Below the pieces are notes generated by a model. The model made no database searches and was not told the DNA's origin. It saw nothing but the letters and a program-made list of their open reading frames with translations. The position numbers and the translations under genes were made by a program. Shown here one piece after another: positions 9,582 through 20,460 of a stretch of DNA of 64,000 bases. The stretch is from Flavobacteriales bacterium (GTDB lineage Bacteria > Bacteroidota > Bacteroidia > Flavobacteriales_D > Crocinitomicaceae). The stretch is from NCBI GenBank assembly GCA_947475275.1, contig CANJNE010000002.1, positions 1 to 64,000 on the forward strand, given 5' to 3'. The stretch's first letter is position 1, and each line of letters opens with the position of its first letter.

Positions 9582-12500
9582 GTTCTAAAATACTTGTTGC
9601 GTCAAAGGTAACAATAAAGGAGGTGAAATCATCATTTGAAGTCAACCTTATTTTAGCACCATGTTCCTCAATTACTTTTTTCACAATGCTCAATCCTAAA
9701 CCTGTGCCATTAGCACTGCTCTTCGTTGTAAAGAATTTTTCAAATATTTTATCTTGAATTTCAATTGGAATCATTTTACCACTATTGGTTACTGTAACCT
9801 CGATTATATTTCCTAATGATTTTCCTGTAATAATAAGTTGACCCTTGTCTCCAATGGCGTCAATGGCATTCTTTATCAAATTCGACCATAACTGATAAAG
9901 TTTGTTTTCATAGGCAAAAACCACGAGACTTTCAGGCACATCAAACTGTAAATCGATATTTGTTCGCAATTGATGATTGAATACATTTAGAACTGTCCTT
10001 AAATTATCTTTTAAATGAACTTCTGTTTTTTCCAAATTCCCACCTTCTTTTAGGTAGAATCTCAAATTTCTAATAACCGATGCTGACTTATCACCTGCTT
10101 CAAGCACTGTATCAACAAACGTCCTTACACTTTGAATGTGGTAGACTAAATCGATAAAATCATAACTATTTGGTGCATTAATAATTTTCTCAATAACTTC
10201 TGGTTCGTTTTCCAAAATCCTAGTCTTAACCAATGCGGAAGCCATTTTATCCGCATCTTTTAAATCAGGATAATTCGTATTTAGGTAAGCTAACAATTGT
10301 TTGGTTTCTCGCATCATTTGCAATCCACCAACGAACATTTGCACATTCATTTGGGATGATCGACTGCAGGAGAAATGTAATTGTTCAATATCACATTTTT
10401 CAATAACTGATTTAAACAAATTCTCTAGGGTATATCGTATACTCTCAGCACCTACCTTAATAGCGCCAATAGGTGTATTCAAATCATGGGTAATTCCAGC
10501 AGTAATTTCTCCAATCATTGCCAATTTATCCTGATTGGACATCATTTGGGTTAGCTCGTTATTCTTTGCAGTTTTTTCCGCAACAGATTTTTCAAGACCT
10601 TCATTAATGTCTACATATTTTTTATTGGCTTCCTCAATTTGATTAATAAATTCAATGCGCTTGTAGATGTTTACGATCATTTGAGCAAACAATTCCAAAA
10701 TAATTTTATCGGATTCGGTAAAAATGCGAACGGATCTAACAGAGTCAAATCCAATGAAGCCCATGCACTTATTACCATCCATCAAAGGAAGTGCGATTAA
10801 ACTTTTAATATCTTGTACTTCTAAAAGCTCTTTAAATTCACTTGGCTCTAATTCTTCAACGGAAGGAACATCCATTATTTCACCCTTGAAATGTACCTCA
10901 ATCCATCTCGGAACAACATCAAATGGAATTTCCTGAAGTTCAGCAATTTGTGGAGTAATACCTTCCCTGCACCATTCGTAGGTATTATTAGTAGTTTGCT
11001 TGTCGTGATTATAATCGAAAATATAAGATCTATCAGCATCAACAAACTGACCTATTTCCTCAAGTGCTTCATTTATTTCGGCATCCAAATTTGCCGCTTC
11101 CAAATTGATCAATCTCGCACCCGTTCTGATTAGCAAATCCTGCAGTTTAACCTGCTTCTGAATAACAAGTTCATTTTCTTTAGCATGGGTAATATCCTGT
11201 CTAATAGACATGAATTGAATCGGTGAACCTTCATCATCCAAAATCGGATATATCACAGTATTTACCCAATAATGCGAACCATCTTTTTTCTTATTTCTTA
11301 TTTCGCCTTGCCATGTCCTACCCGAGGTAATCGTTGCATACATTTGATTCCAAAAATCTTTTGTATGGTAACCAGAATTTACAATATTATGATTGGAACC
11401 AATCAATTCCTCCAAACTGTAACCGGAAGTCCTACAGAAATTATCATTAGCATTAATTATTCTTCCTGTCTTATCGGTCACTGAAACCAAAGAACTGGCA
11501 TTCACAGCCGAAGTTAAATCTTGAACAAATTTATTTTTTTCACTTAAGGTGACCTGTGACTGTTTCTTTTCAGAAATGTCTCTTGATGAGGAGATTACAT
11601 AAGTTTTACCATCAAATTCTCTTGGAATTACAGTAATTTCAACTGGGATTTCTATACCAGTAATAATGTTATTATTAACTGTTTCTATGTTTACTTTTCC
11701 AACTTGCTTTAGATAATCAATGTGCCTTTTCCAATCATCAAGTGTGTCGAAAAAGCCTTCAATTTCAAAAACAGTGTGATGTTTTGTATCCTCTTGAGGA
11801 ATTCCTAATCTTTCGCATGCTGTTTTATTCAAATAAGCAAAATGACCAGTTTCATCGACTACTTGGATGGCATCTGATGTTTGATCTAAAAAGAAAGCAA
11901 GGCGTTCAAGGTCTTTTTTCTGGGAGGCTAATTTTTTGTTGGCTTCACTTAAAACGGTAATATCAAGAACAGTTCCTTCAAGAATTGAATCATCACCATT
12001 AGGTATATATTTGACATTGACCAACAACTGAATTAGTTTGCCATCATTTCTAACATTATCAATCAAAAAATTCTGTAAACTTCCTTTCTGTTTTAGTACA
12101 GTTAAATAAGCTTGTCTTGCTTCTGGACTCAGATAAAAACTAGATGATTTGTGCCTCTTTAAATCCTCCGCCGATTCATAACCAAAAATTCTAGCATAGG
12201 CATTGTTTATTTCTAGAATTTCACCTTTTTCGGTTGTTCTGAATACACCCGCCATATTATTTTCAAAGAGTGACTTGTAACGTTCTTCATTGAATTTGGC
12301 TAATTGTTGAGCAATTTTAATTGGTGAAATATCAATTCCATATCCCATTACACCAATAAGTTTATTCTTTGGATTGAAAATAGGTGAAAATCTTCTTAAA
12401 ACAGTTTTTACCGTTCCATCAGGCTGTTTATGAGAATCCTCCCAAGTTGAGGTGGATTCACTAGTAAAAACCTCTTGAAAAAGTCTATGACGCTCTTCGG

Positions 12501-13074
12501 CCATTTTGGTATCTATTCCGCGATACTCACAATAATCAAAATCCGTTTTACCAATTAAAAAATCCCTTACCTCATTTTTTTGAACAGCAGAAGGATTCAA
12601 ATAAATGTATTTATGATCCAAATCAAAAACACCAATATCAGAAGGAAGATTGTATAATACAGACATTAAAAAATCATTCAAACTCAAATCTTTGTCGATA
12701 TTTTTTATGAGATCCTCCGCAATATGGTTGCTTTGATGAGATGATTTGGATATTGTCGATTTACAATAAATATAGGCGTCATTTAAATTCGAGAATTGCA
12801 CCTGTATTTGATGATTTTCTTTAAGAAAGGTTGAATCTAGTTGGAACTTTTGGTCAGGATTGAAGGTTTTACCTTCAATCAATGTTTTTAGGTCAACCGC
12901 ATTACAGCTGAATAATTCAACAAAAGAATGGTCAACTGCATTATCAAGAATAATGGAACTATTAAAATCAATACCTGAGACTACAATATTACCCTCATTA
13001 TCAATAATAAAATCACATGGATAAACCGTTTCTAATATTCTTACAAATGGATCCAGGAAAGAAGCATTATTCAT
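9574..13074 (-). CDS. Multi-PAS/GAF sensor histidine kinase
   Basis: Several PAS domains (e.g. GYSLEELIGSNHNIVNSGYHTKDFW), GAF-like region, H-box GEITAGITHDLNTP, N-box LWSNLIKNAIDAI, G-box GTGLGLSIVKKVIEEHG. Confidence 0.92.
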   Translation of the reverse strand: MNNASFLDPFVRILETVYPCDFIIDNEGNIVVSGIDFNSSIILDNAVDHSFVELFSCNAVDLKTLIEGKTFNPDQKFQLDSTFLKENHQIQVQFSNLNDAYIYCKSTISKSSHQSNHIAEDLIKNIDKDLSLNDFLMSVLYNLPSDIGVFDLDHKYIYLNPSAVQKNEVRDFLIGKTDFDYCEYRGIDTKMAEERHRLFQEVFTSESTSTWEDSHKQPDGTVKTVLRRFSPIFNPKNKLIGVMGYGIDISPIKIAQQLAKFNEERYKSLFENNMAGVFRTTEKGEILEINNAYARIFGYESAEDLKRHKSSSFYLSPEARQAYLTVLKQKGSLQNFLIDNVRNDGKLIQLLVNVKYIPNGDDSILEGTVLDITVLSEANKKLASQKKDLERLAFFLDQTSDAIQVVDETGHFAYLNKTACERLGIPQEDTKHHTVFEIEGFFDTLDDWKRHIDYLKQVGKVNIETVNNNIITGIEIPVEITVIPREFDGKTYVISSSRDISEKKQSQVTLSEKNKFVQDLTSAVNASSLVSVTDKTGRIINANDNFCRTSGYSLEELIGSNHNIVNSGYHTKDFWNQMYATITSGRTWQGEIRNKKKDGSHYWVNTVIYPILDDEGSPIQFMSIRQDITHAKENELVIQKQVKLQDLLIRTGARLINLEAANLDAEINEALEEIGQFVDADRSYIFDYNHDKQTTNNTYEWCREGITPQIAELQEIPFDVVPRWIEVHFKGEIMDVPSVEELEPSEFKELLEVQDIKSLIALPLMDGNKCMGFIGFDSVRSVRIFTESDKIILELFAQMIVNIYKRIEFINQIEEANKKYVDINEGLEKSVAEKTAKNNELTQMMSNQDKLAMIGEITAGITHDLNTPIGAIKVGAESIRYTLENLFKSVIEKCDIEQLHFSCSRSSQMNVQMFVGGLQMMRETKQLLAYLNTNYPDLKDADKMASALVKTRILENEPEVIEKIINAPNSYDFIDLVYHIQSVRTFVDTVLEAGDKSASVIRNLRFYLKEGGNLEKTEVHLKDNLRTVLNVFNHQLRTNIDLQFDVPESLVVFAYENKLYQLWSNLIKNAIDAIGDKGQLIITGKSLGNIIEVTVTNSGKMIPIEIQDKIFEKFFTTKSSANGTGLGLSIVKKVIEEHGAKIRLTSNDDFTSFIVTFDATSILEHA

Positions 13075-13089
13075 TATTCTGGGCTTGAA

Positions 13090-14478
13090 TTATTTATTAA
13101 TAAGAATTGATTGAAAATATATTTCAAGCACCGTCCCTTTTCCAATTTCACTTTTCACTGCCCCTTCTAAATTGGCAATTTTAATACGATTCATCATGTT
13201 GGTAATTCCTAATGTACCCTTGGGTTGATTCATGTCGAAACCAATACCATGATCATCAATTATGATCTTCACAATACCCGCCTCATCTTTATCAAAAGAA
13301 ACATCGATTCGTTCGGATTGCGAGTACTTCACGCTATTGTTAATGAATTCCTGCATAATCCTGAACAAATTGAAACGATCAACTTGATCAAAATCTTCCT
13401 CTGATATAGAATTATTAATTGTTAAATGAACATCTTGCGTTTTAAGATTATTGATACGATTAATCATATGTTTAATCCCATGGAGCAATCCACTTTCCAA
13501 TTCCGGAGGTAACAAAGTATACGAAATACCTCTCGCTTCATCAATGGTACTTTTTATAAGTTGTGCAAAATTTTCCCTTTGATCTTTCTGATCATTGGGG
13601 AATTCAAATGATTCAAACAATAAATTCATAAGGACAAGGTTTTGAGCTAAACCATCATGAATTTCTCTCGCTATTTTATGTTTTTCATTTTCTTGTGCAA
13701 CATGAATCAATTTCATTTTTTCCTGCTGAAAACGTAATTCTTCCGTTTTATCGATAATTTGACAGATATACAAATCACTTTCCGAATTCAGTTTGTTTGC
13801 AATCAATTCAACATGAATTTGGTTGCCTTCATGTGTGACTTGACATAATTCCATACTCATTTTATTGAGTGCCAAATCAAAAACAAGTTCTTCATCTTTT
13901 TTACATCTGAAATCTGACAGACTTCTTCCGTAAAATGAGCCCAATTGCCCGTCATAAAGTGCGCTAAATGCTTTGTTTGCCATTTGAATAGCGAAGTTGC
14001 TTCCACGAACCGTAAGCATAGGAATCGGACTGTTTTCAAAAACCCCTCGAAATTTTCTTTCAGATTCAGAAAGAACAACTTGTTGACGCATCCTTTCTAA
14101 ACTGTAATGTATGGCTTTATTCAACAATCTTCCATTAACATCACTTTTCAAAATATAATCTTGCGCACCATTTTGAACAATTTTCGCCGATAACTCTTCA
14201 TCATCAGAGCCTGACAAAATAATGATCGCACAATTAGGACATTTATTTTTAACACGCATATAAGTATCCAAACCCATTGAATCGGTTAGATTTAAATCCA
14301 ACAGTATAACATCTGGCAAGAAAAAAGAGAGCATTTCTTCAAAGTCATAAAGTGACACGACATGCTGAATATTTCCTGAATTAAAGTCACTTCCGGAAGT
14401 AGTGAGCTGAAATTGAATCATTTGCGAGAACATGGGATCGTCCTCAACCAGAATAATACGTGTTTCTTTATAAGTCAT
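13090..14478 (-). CDS. Receiver-PAS-HisKA_3 sensor kinase
   Basis: N-terminal receiver (LVEDDPMFSQMI, DVILLDLNLTDSMG, ILSGSDDEE), H-box IAREIHDGLAQNLVLMN, C-terminal HATPase (IDDHGIGFDM, GTLGITNMMNR). Confidence 0.9.
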   Translation of the reverse strand: MTYKETRIILVEDDPMFSQMIQFQLTTSGSDFNSGNIQHVVSLYDFEEMLSFFLPDVILLDLNLTDSMGLDTYMRVKNKCPNCAIIILSGSDDEELSAKIVQNGAQDYILKSDVNGRLLNKAIHYSLERMRQQVVLSESERKFRGVFENSPIPMLTVRGSNFAIQMANKAFSALYDGQLGSFYGRSLSDFRCKKDEELVFDLALNKMSMELCQVTHEGNQIHVELIANKLNSESDLYICQIIDKTEELRFQQEKMKLIHVAQENEKHKIAREIHDGLAQNLVLMNLLFESFEFPNDQKDQRENFAQLIKSTIDEARGISYTLLPPELESGLLHGIKHMINRINNLKTQDVHLTINNSISEEDFDQVDRFNLFRIMQEFINNSVKYSQSERIDVSFDKDEAGIVKIIIDDHGIGFDMNQPKGTLGITNMMNRIKIANLEGAVKSEIGKGTVLEIYFQSILINK

Positions 14479-14703
14479 TAATAAATTATGATGAAGAATA
14501 ATTTTGTTTCTTAACCTTTAATATGATGGGTTTCATTGTTATGTTAATCGTCGACAATTTACAAAAAAAGATCAACATAAGCATTGAAATGTTCAATTAT
14601 TGAAGCTACAAAAGGTGATGAAATGTTTTTAATTGTAAAGATTTTACAAGCGAAAAATCGTAAAAAGTTGTAAATTCGTTAAGAATTTTAAATCACTATA
14701 GCT

Positions 14704-15342
14704 ATGGCAGACGAAATCAAGGTAATGGTAGTTGACGACCACGCGCTAATCAGAGAGGCATGGGTTGCCATGCTAAGTGCTGCTCCAGGAATTGTTGTTG
14801 TTGCCAAAACTGACAATGCTGATGAAGCTTTTTTGTTTGCGAATAATCTGCGTCCAGATATTGTACTAATGGACATTAATCTTAAAGGGAGTAATGGTTT
14901 TGAAGCAGCTGAGCGCATTTACAATAGCGTTCCTAAAGTTCGTATTATTGGCTTAACCTTGCATGATGAAATCAACTATGTAAAGAAGTTTCTTTCCGTT
15001 GGTGGCAAAGGTTATCTAACGAAAAACATCACAAGAGAGGAATTGGTAAATGCTGTTCACGCAGTATACAATGGAGAAACCTATATTGCTAATGAAATAA
15101 AAGACCGTTATTTTGCTTCATTACTGCATGTTGAAAATGAGGATAACAAAAAAGAGCTGACGCTCAAAGAAATTGAAGTTGTTAAGTTGATTTCAACAGG
15201 ATTAACATCTAAGGAAATTGCGGATAAACTTTTCTTATCACCAAGAACAGTTGAAACGCATCGTCATAATATTCTTAAAAAATTGGGCTTTTCAAATGCA
15301 GCGCAATTAACAGGTTGGGCTGCAGATAAGGGTTACGTTTAA
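14704..15342 (+). CDS. NarL/FixJ-family response regulator
   Basis: Receiver VVDDHALIREAW/DIVLMDINLKGSNG and LuxR HTH LTLKEIEVVKLISTGLTSKEIADKLFLSPRTVETHRHNILKKLG. Confidence 0.93.
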   Translation: MADEIKVMVVDDHALIREAWVAMLSAAPGIVVVAKTDNADEAFLFANNLRPDIVLMDINLKGSNGFEAAERIYNSVPKVRIIGLTLHDEINYVKKFLSVGGKGYLTKNITREELVNAVHAVYNGETYIANEIKDRYFASLLHVENEDNKKELTLKEIEVVKLISTGLTSKEIADKLFLSPRTVETHRHNILKKLGFSNAAQLTGWAADKGYV

Positions 15343-15346
15343 TAAA

Positions 15347-16816
15347 TTAGAATTCCAATACGAGAAGTGTCCCTTCACCAATTTTGCTCGTCAATTCAAT
15401 ATTTGCATCTGCAAGTTTTGCTCTTTTGTGCATGTTTTTAAGCCCAAACCCTCCTTTTACCTTATTAATTTCAAAACCTTTGCCATCATCATGAACCATT
15501 AGCATGGTTTTTTGATTGCGCATACTGATTTCACAATGTACATTTGAACAATCAGAGTACTTTTGGGCATTTGTTACAAATTCCTGAACTATTCTGAAAA
15601 CATTATAAGCTCTCTCATGTGTAATTTGTTTTAGAGGTACTTTCTTTGCAGAAAAATGATATGCAATAGATGAAGAATGTTCATTAGACTTTCCAAAAAA
15701 CACATCTAATGCATATAATAAGCCTTTATCTAAATCAGGTGGAGCCAAATTGTAGCACATGGATTTCATCATCATGATACTGTCAATGATCAACTTCTTA
15801 CATGTTTCTGTTACCGACTGGTCCGTATCACTATTTAGAGATGACAAATACAAATTCAAAGCAACAAGATTTTGGCCCAGGCCATCATGAAGCTCCATCG
15901 ACATTCTATGGCGCTCATCATCAAGTGTTTCATGAACCAATTTCTCTTTTTCAAGCGCAGCAATTTTTTTATCATGAATATCTTCCAGATAGGCTAACCA
16001 AAAATTCTTTTCTGTTTTCTCTGAGAATTTACTTGAAATTAATTGGTACCAATGTTCCTCACCTTCATCATTTACAATTCGGAATTCTGTCAACAATGCT
16101 GGTTTCTTCTTCAAGCCATATATTTTAGACAAAAGTTCCGGACGATCATCTTCATGTATGTAATTCAGAAAGTAATTCTCTTCAGCAATTAACTTTTCCA
16201 TATCCATGAATGGGAAAAGTATTGCAAAATTGTCACTTACAAAGCGTAAAGAAACTTTTTTAGAAGCAAGTAAATCAAACCCAAAATAACCTATGGGCAT
16301 TGCTGGAAAATACCGGAAAAGATTTGCAGCTGAAACAGTATAAAGTTCATCGAGAAGAATTTTAATCACAAATCCATCATTGGAAATAGGATTTAAATAC
16401 ATTTTCTCAATTCTTGTAAGGGAAAATCCTTCTTCAAGAACAATTCCTGTTCGATTTATCAAATTTTCATAGAAATTTATCAATGCATTTCTACCCAAAA
16501 TTTTCTTTACAAAATCAATGACTAGGGTTCCTTTTTCCGCCTCAAAATCTTTATCAATATTTAAATTGACAGCCGTATTGTTCAGATACATGATTTTGAA
16601 CTCTGAATCCACGATGATTATTGCACTTTTTAAATCACCAAAAAAAGAATCCAACTCCTGATTGGAGCCAGTTAGTACAGAGCCTTTGACAAGACGTTGC
16701 AGACGAAAGATATCTTCTGACGTTTCATCCATTTTGTAGATTGCCTGTTCTTTGCTCATGAACTGTTGTTTACAATTGATTTTCGACAAATTCTTGTCTA
16801 AAACGCAATATATCAA
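15347..16816 (-). CDS. PAS-containing HisKA_3 (NarX-type) histidine kinase
   Basis: H-box MSMELHDGLGQNLVALNLYL, N-box RIVQEFVTNAQKYS, G-box GGFGLKNMHKRA. Confidence 0.88.
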   Translation of the reverse strand: MIYCVLDKNLSKINCKQQFMSKEQAIYKMDETSEDIFRLQRLVKGSVLTGSNQELDSFFGDLKSAIIIVDSEFKIMYLNNTAVNLNIDKDFEAEKGTLVIDFVKKILGRNALINFYENLINRTGIVLEEGFSLTRIEKMYLNPISNDGFVIKILLDELYTVSAANLFRYFPAMPIGYFGFDLLASKKVSLRFVSDNFAILFPFMDMEKLIAEENYFLNYIHEDDRPELLSKIYGLKKKPALLTEFRIVNDEGEEHWYQLISSKFSEKTEKNFWLAYLEDIHDKKIAALEKEKLVHETLDDERHRMSMELHDGLGQNLVALNLYLSSLNSDTDQSVTETCKKLIIDSIMMMKSMCYNLAPPDLDKGLLYALDVFFGKSNEHSSSIAYHFSAKKVPLKQITHERAYNVFRIVQEFVTNAQKYSDCSNVHCEISMRNQKTMLMVHDDGKGFEINKVKGGFGLKNMHKRAKLADANIELTSKIGEGTLLVLEF

Positions 16817-16940
16817 ACAATTGATGTTGGTTGACGAACAATATTATAAATAAAAATTCATGAATTAAGATGTTGTAAAATTAAATGACTACAACGAATT
16901 GTTGAAAACTTCAAACGTTTCATTGAAAAAGTCGTTCAAT

Positions 16941-17612
16941 TCAAAGCCCACGTTCTCTAGTAACAAAAACCCTATTGAGATCAATTTGGTCTTCAACAGT
17001 TTTGAAAAAGGATTCCCTTTCTGATGCATCGATACAATCTAAAGGAATGGAAAGTTGAAGTTTTTTAATATAGTCGAAATAAATAGAATCCTGATGAATA
17101 CTAATTTTTCTTAATCCTTGAAAATAAACTAATGCAACATCTCTATCACCAGAAACGATAGCTTTTGAGGTTACGCCAATTCTAAAACGGTCTCCTCTAG
17201 AACCTATGATGGTAAACAGAAAACCGTCTAAAGCGCCAAACAAAAATCCTAGAGCGGGCATCCAAGCTTCGCTGCTAACCCAGTAAAGGCCATAAGCCAA
17301 TGAAGTAAACACAAATACTTCCATGAGGGTATATACCTGAACCCGCTTTTTACGTTCGGCACTCATGGGAACATTCCATTTGAACTTCTTGATTTGATTA
17401 ACAATGCGCATACCCATCCAACGCCTTATACTTCTGCGCAAATTGATTAGCAAAATAAGAATCCCTAAACCCAAGAATACCTCATCACGGATTTCAAGTT
17501 GAGCACCTGATGTGCCAAAAGACTCCAAAGGCAAATCGAAACCTACCACAATAGTGAATGCCATTGTTGGTAGAAAAATAAATAGGAGCGTTGCGTTGAT
17601 GAATTTATTCAT
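16941..17612 (-). CDS. Hypothetical membrane protein
   Basis: Hydrophobic N-terminal half; overlaps the DUF349 gene by 8 bp (probable translational coupling). Confidence 0.6.
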   Translation of the reverse strand: MNKFINATLLFIFLPTMAFTIVVGFDLPLESFGTSGAQLEIRDEVFLGLGILILLINLRRSIRRWMGMRIVNQIKKFKWNVPMSAERKKRVQVYTLMEVFVFTSLAYGLYWVSSEAWMPALGFLFGALDGFLFTIIGSRGDRFRIGVTSKAIVSGDRDVALVYFQGLRKISIHQDSIYFDYIKKLQLSIPLDCIDASERESFFKTVEDQIDLNRVFVTRERGL

Positions 17613-19311
17613 TAGGAATCATCTTCAGTTTTTTAATCAACGCATCTATTTTCGTTTTGTTTAGGTTGATTTTTCCTTCAACATCTTTTCTTAATAAATC
17701 TGCTGATTTGGACCGCGATAAAAAGCCCATGTTATTTTCATATTGCAACACTTGTTGTTTCAACTGATCTATTTCTTTTCGAATTGAAGCTTTTTCCCTT
17801 GCAAAAGCCTTTGACGCTTCAGGGCTGGCTGCAAGTGTTTCAATTCTTGCTTGGAACATTACCTTTTCTTTTTCGTCACCCTCTAATTTCAGTTGGCCAT
17901 AATGTTTATCCAAAACAGCCTTATAAGTTGAGTAAATATTATCTTTTGCTTTCATAGGAACACGACCTATTTCATTAAAAGAAGCAGAGAAATTCCTCAA
18001 ATCTTGCAAAGCTTGTTTTTTATCAGGATTAAGCTCGTATTTCTCAATGGTTGCAATTAGAGCTTCCTTAGCTGTAAGATTGTCTTCCAAAAGTTTATCT
18101 TGAGCTTCAAAATGTTTCTGTTTCGCATTAAAAAATGAATCACAAACAGAACGGAATTCCTGCCATAACTTTTGTTCGGTTTTTTGCCCTGTATTACCAG
18201 AGTTTTTCCATTGTCTTTGAAGTTGAATCAATTTGTCAGATGCATTTTTCCAATCCGTGGAATCTTTAAATTGCATAGCTTCAGTAATGATGCGCTTTTT
18301 TTCTTGAATGAGAACTTTATTCTTCTCTTGCAAGACATTATAAAATGCCCTCTTCTTCTGGAAAAAGTTATCACAATGTGCACGAAATTGCGCCCAGAGT
18401 TCCTCATTTTCTTTGCGCGGTCCGAAGCCAATAGTTTTCCAACGCTCCTGAAATTCCAATAAACTAGCAGTTAGCTCATCCCAAGATTTTACCGTTTGAT
18501 TTTCACCGATAGCATTAACAAATTCAGTGGTCTGCACTACCAATTCTTGTTTTAACTTCAGCTGTTCAACTAAAAGTTGTTTGCGATCTTCATAAAAAAG
18601 ATTGATACGTGAATATACTGCCTTTACATTCATCCAGTAGTCTTCTTTAATCGCTTCCCATTCCTCATTTTGGACAGGACCAATTTCATCCCAATCATTT
18701 TGTAAAAGCTTCAGCTGCTGCTCTATATCTTTGATCACAGTCAATTTGAGCAATTCACCTATCTGGCTAATAATCGATCTTTTCAGTTGAGCATTTCTTT
18801 TGAGGTCATGCTCTTTAAGTTCACGGTATATTTTGATGTTGTAAAAGAAATCCTCAAGGACTCTAGAATATTCTTGCTGAATGTCATCCCTTGAATCTCT
18901 AGGAATGTCCCCAATTTGTTTCCAATTCTCATGTATTTCTTTGTATGCAGTTACCGCAGCGCCTATATTCTCTTCTGAAGCAATAAGTTCTTTCAATTTG
19001 GTAATTAGCGCTTTTTTCTTTCGCAAATTATCATTTTCCATTACTTCTTTAGCGGAAGCTTGTTCTTTACGACGGTCCCGATAAATAAGATAAATCTCAT
19101 AAAATGCAGTCTTAATTGCTTTGATATCAATAGATTCGAATTCGTCACCGTTAATTTCAGCTTCCATAGCTGCAACTTGATTGGCGCGTTCCAATTCAAG
19201 CAATAAATTATCGAATCGAGATTTTAAGTCACTAACTTCTCTATTTACGGCTAATGCATCCTCATTAACTGCAAGTGTTTTTAATTCATCTATAAGTGCA
19301 AATGGTTCCAT
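17605..19311 (-). CDS. DUF349 domain-containing protein
   Basis: Repeated helical units W..IG.VP/ENEELWAQFRAHCDNFFQKKRAFY / EQKLWQEFRSVCDSFFNAKQKHFE. Confidence 0.85.
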   Translation of the reverse strand: MEPFALIDELKTLAVNEDALAVNREVSDLKSRFDNLLLELERANQVAAMEAEINGDEFESIDIKAIKTAFYEIYLIYRDRRKEQASAKEVMENDNLRKKKALITKLKELIASEENIGAAVTAYKEIHENWKQIGDIPRDSRDDIQQEYSRVLEDFFYNIKIYRELKEHDLKRNAQLKRSIISQIGELLKLTVIKDIEQQLKLLQNDWDEIGPVQNEEWEAIKEDYWMNVKAVYSRINLFYEDRKQLLVEQLKLKQELVVQTTEFVNAIGENQTVKSWDELTASLLEFQERWKTIGFGPRKENEELWAQFRAHCDNFFQKKRAFYNVLQEKNKVLIQEKKRIITEAMQFKDSTDWKNASDKLIQLQRQWKNSGNTGQKTEQKLWQEFRSVCDSFFNAKQKHFEAQDKLLEDNLTAKEALIATIEKYELNPDKKQALQDLRNFSASFNEIGRVPMKAKDNIYSTYKAVLDKHYGQLKLEGDEKEKVMFQARIETLAASPEASKAFAREKASIRKEIDQLKQQVLQYENNMGFLSRSKSADLLRKDVEGKINLNKTKIDALIKKLKMIPNE

Positions 19312-19327
19312 AACTAATCAATATACA

Positions 19328-20257
19328 TTATCCGATTTTTTCAACGGCACTGAAATCTGTAAGTGCTACAAACTGTTCTATCCTTTTCTCAACTTCAACC
19401 TTCGAAATTTCAGTCAAACGTTCCGTTCCAAATTTCTCTACACAGAAAGATGCCAATGCCGAACCTGCAATGACGGCGCGCTTCATATTTTCAAACGAAA
19501 TATCATCCGTAGCTGCAAGATAACCGATAAATCCTCCTGCAAAAGTATCACCAGCTCCTGTAGGATCGAAAACTTCTTCTAATGGAAGTGCAGGTGCGAA
19601 GAAAACTTTTTCGTTGTAAAAAAGTAAAGCCCCATGTTCGCCTTTTTTAATGATTAAATATTTTGGCCCCATCGCTCTTATAATTCTACTTGCCCTCACC
19701 AATGAGTATTCTTGAGATAACTGACGAGCTTCTTCGTCATTTATTATCAATACGTCTACCAAAGCCAATGTTTGTTTCAAATCATCCATTGCAATATCCA
19801 TCCAAAAATTCATGGTATCCATAGCAATTAATTTTGGCCTATTTTCCAAACGTTCTATTACTGATCTCTGAACCTGAGGGCTCAAGTTTCCTAACATTAA
19901 ATATTTTGTGTTTTGGTATTCCGCAGGTATAACAGGGTCAAAAGTGCCAAGCACATTTAGCTCAGTTACCAAAGTGTCTCTCGTATTCATATCATTATGA
20001 TACTTACCTGACCAAAAAAATGTTTTTTCATCTTTTTTAATCTGTAATCCTTTCGTATCAACTCCTTTAGATTCCAAAAGATTAATCATTTCACTTGGAA
20101 AATCACCTCCAACAACTGATACTATTTGTTGATTTGCGCAATAAAAAGAAGAAGACAAGGCAATGAAAGTACCTGCTCCACCGATAATTTTATCTGTTTT
20201 TCCAAATGGTGTCTCAATGGCATCAAATGCGACACTTCCTACTGTTAAAAGGCTCAT
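19328..20257 (-). CDS. PfkB-family sugar kinase
   Basis: GGAGTFIALSS N-terminal motif and FDPTGAGDTFAGGFIGYLA PfkB signature. Confidence 0.9.
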   Translation of the reverse strand: MSLLTVGSVAFDAIETPFGKTDKIIGGAGTFIALSSSFYCANQQIVSVVGGDFPSEMINLLESKGVDTKGLQIKKDEKTFFWSGKYHNDMNTRDTLVTELNVLGTFDPVIPAEYQNTKYLMLGNLSPQVQRSVIERLENRPKLIAMDTMNFWMDIAMDDLKQTLALVDVLIINDEEARQLSQEYSLVRASRIIRAMGPKYLIIKKGEHGALLFYNEKVFFAPALPLEEVFDPTGAGDTFAGGFIGYLAATDDISFENMKRAVIAGSALASFCVEKFGTERLTEISKVEVEKRIEQFVALTDFSAVEKIG

Positions 20258-20460
20258 AATATTGATTTTTCGGTGGCAAAGATAGAATAAAGTCGCGTAA
20301 TAATTTGTAAGGTATCCAATTTAGTCACAAGTATAAAATATTAATCGCTCATCCACAGATTATATTGGGTTTTGATATTGAGAATATGTAACATTTGACA
20401 GTTGATAAGTTTAATTAAAACGGCTATTAACAGAGCCTTTCCGAAATAATTTTGTTTTTG

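Noticed and set aside
13090-16816. Histidine kinase/regulator cluster considered as a chemotaxis array
   Set aside because: No CheA/CheW/MCP signatures; HisKA_3 kinases with a NarL-type regulator are ordinary two-component systems.
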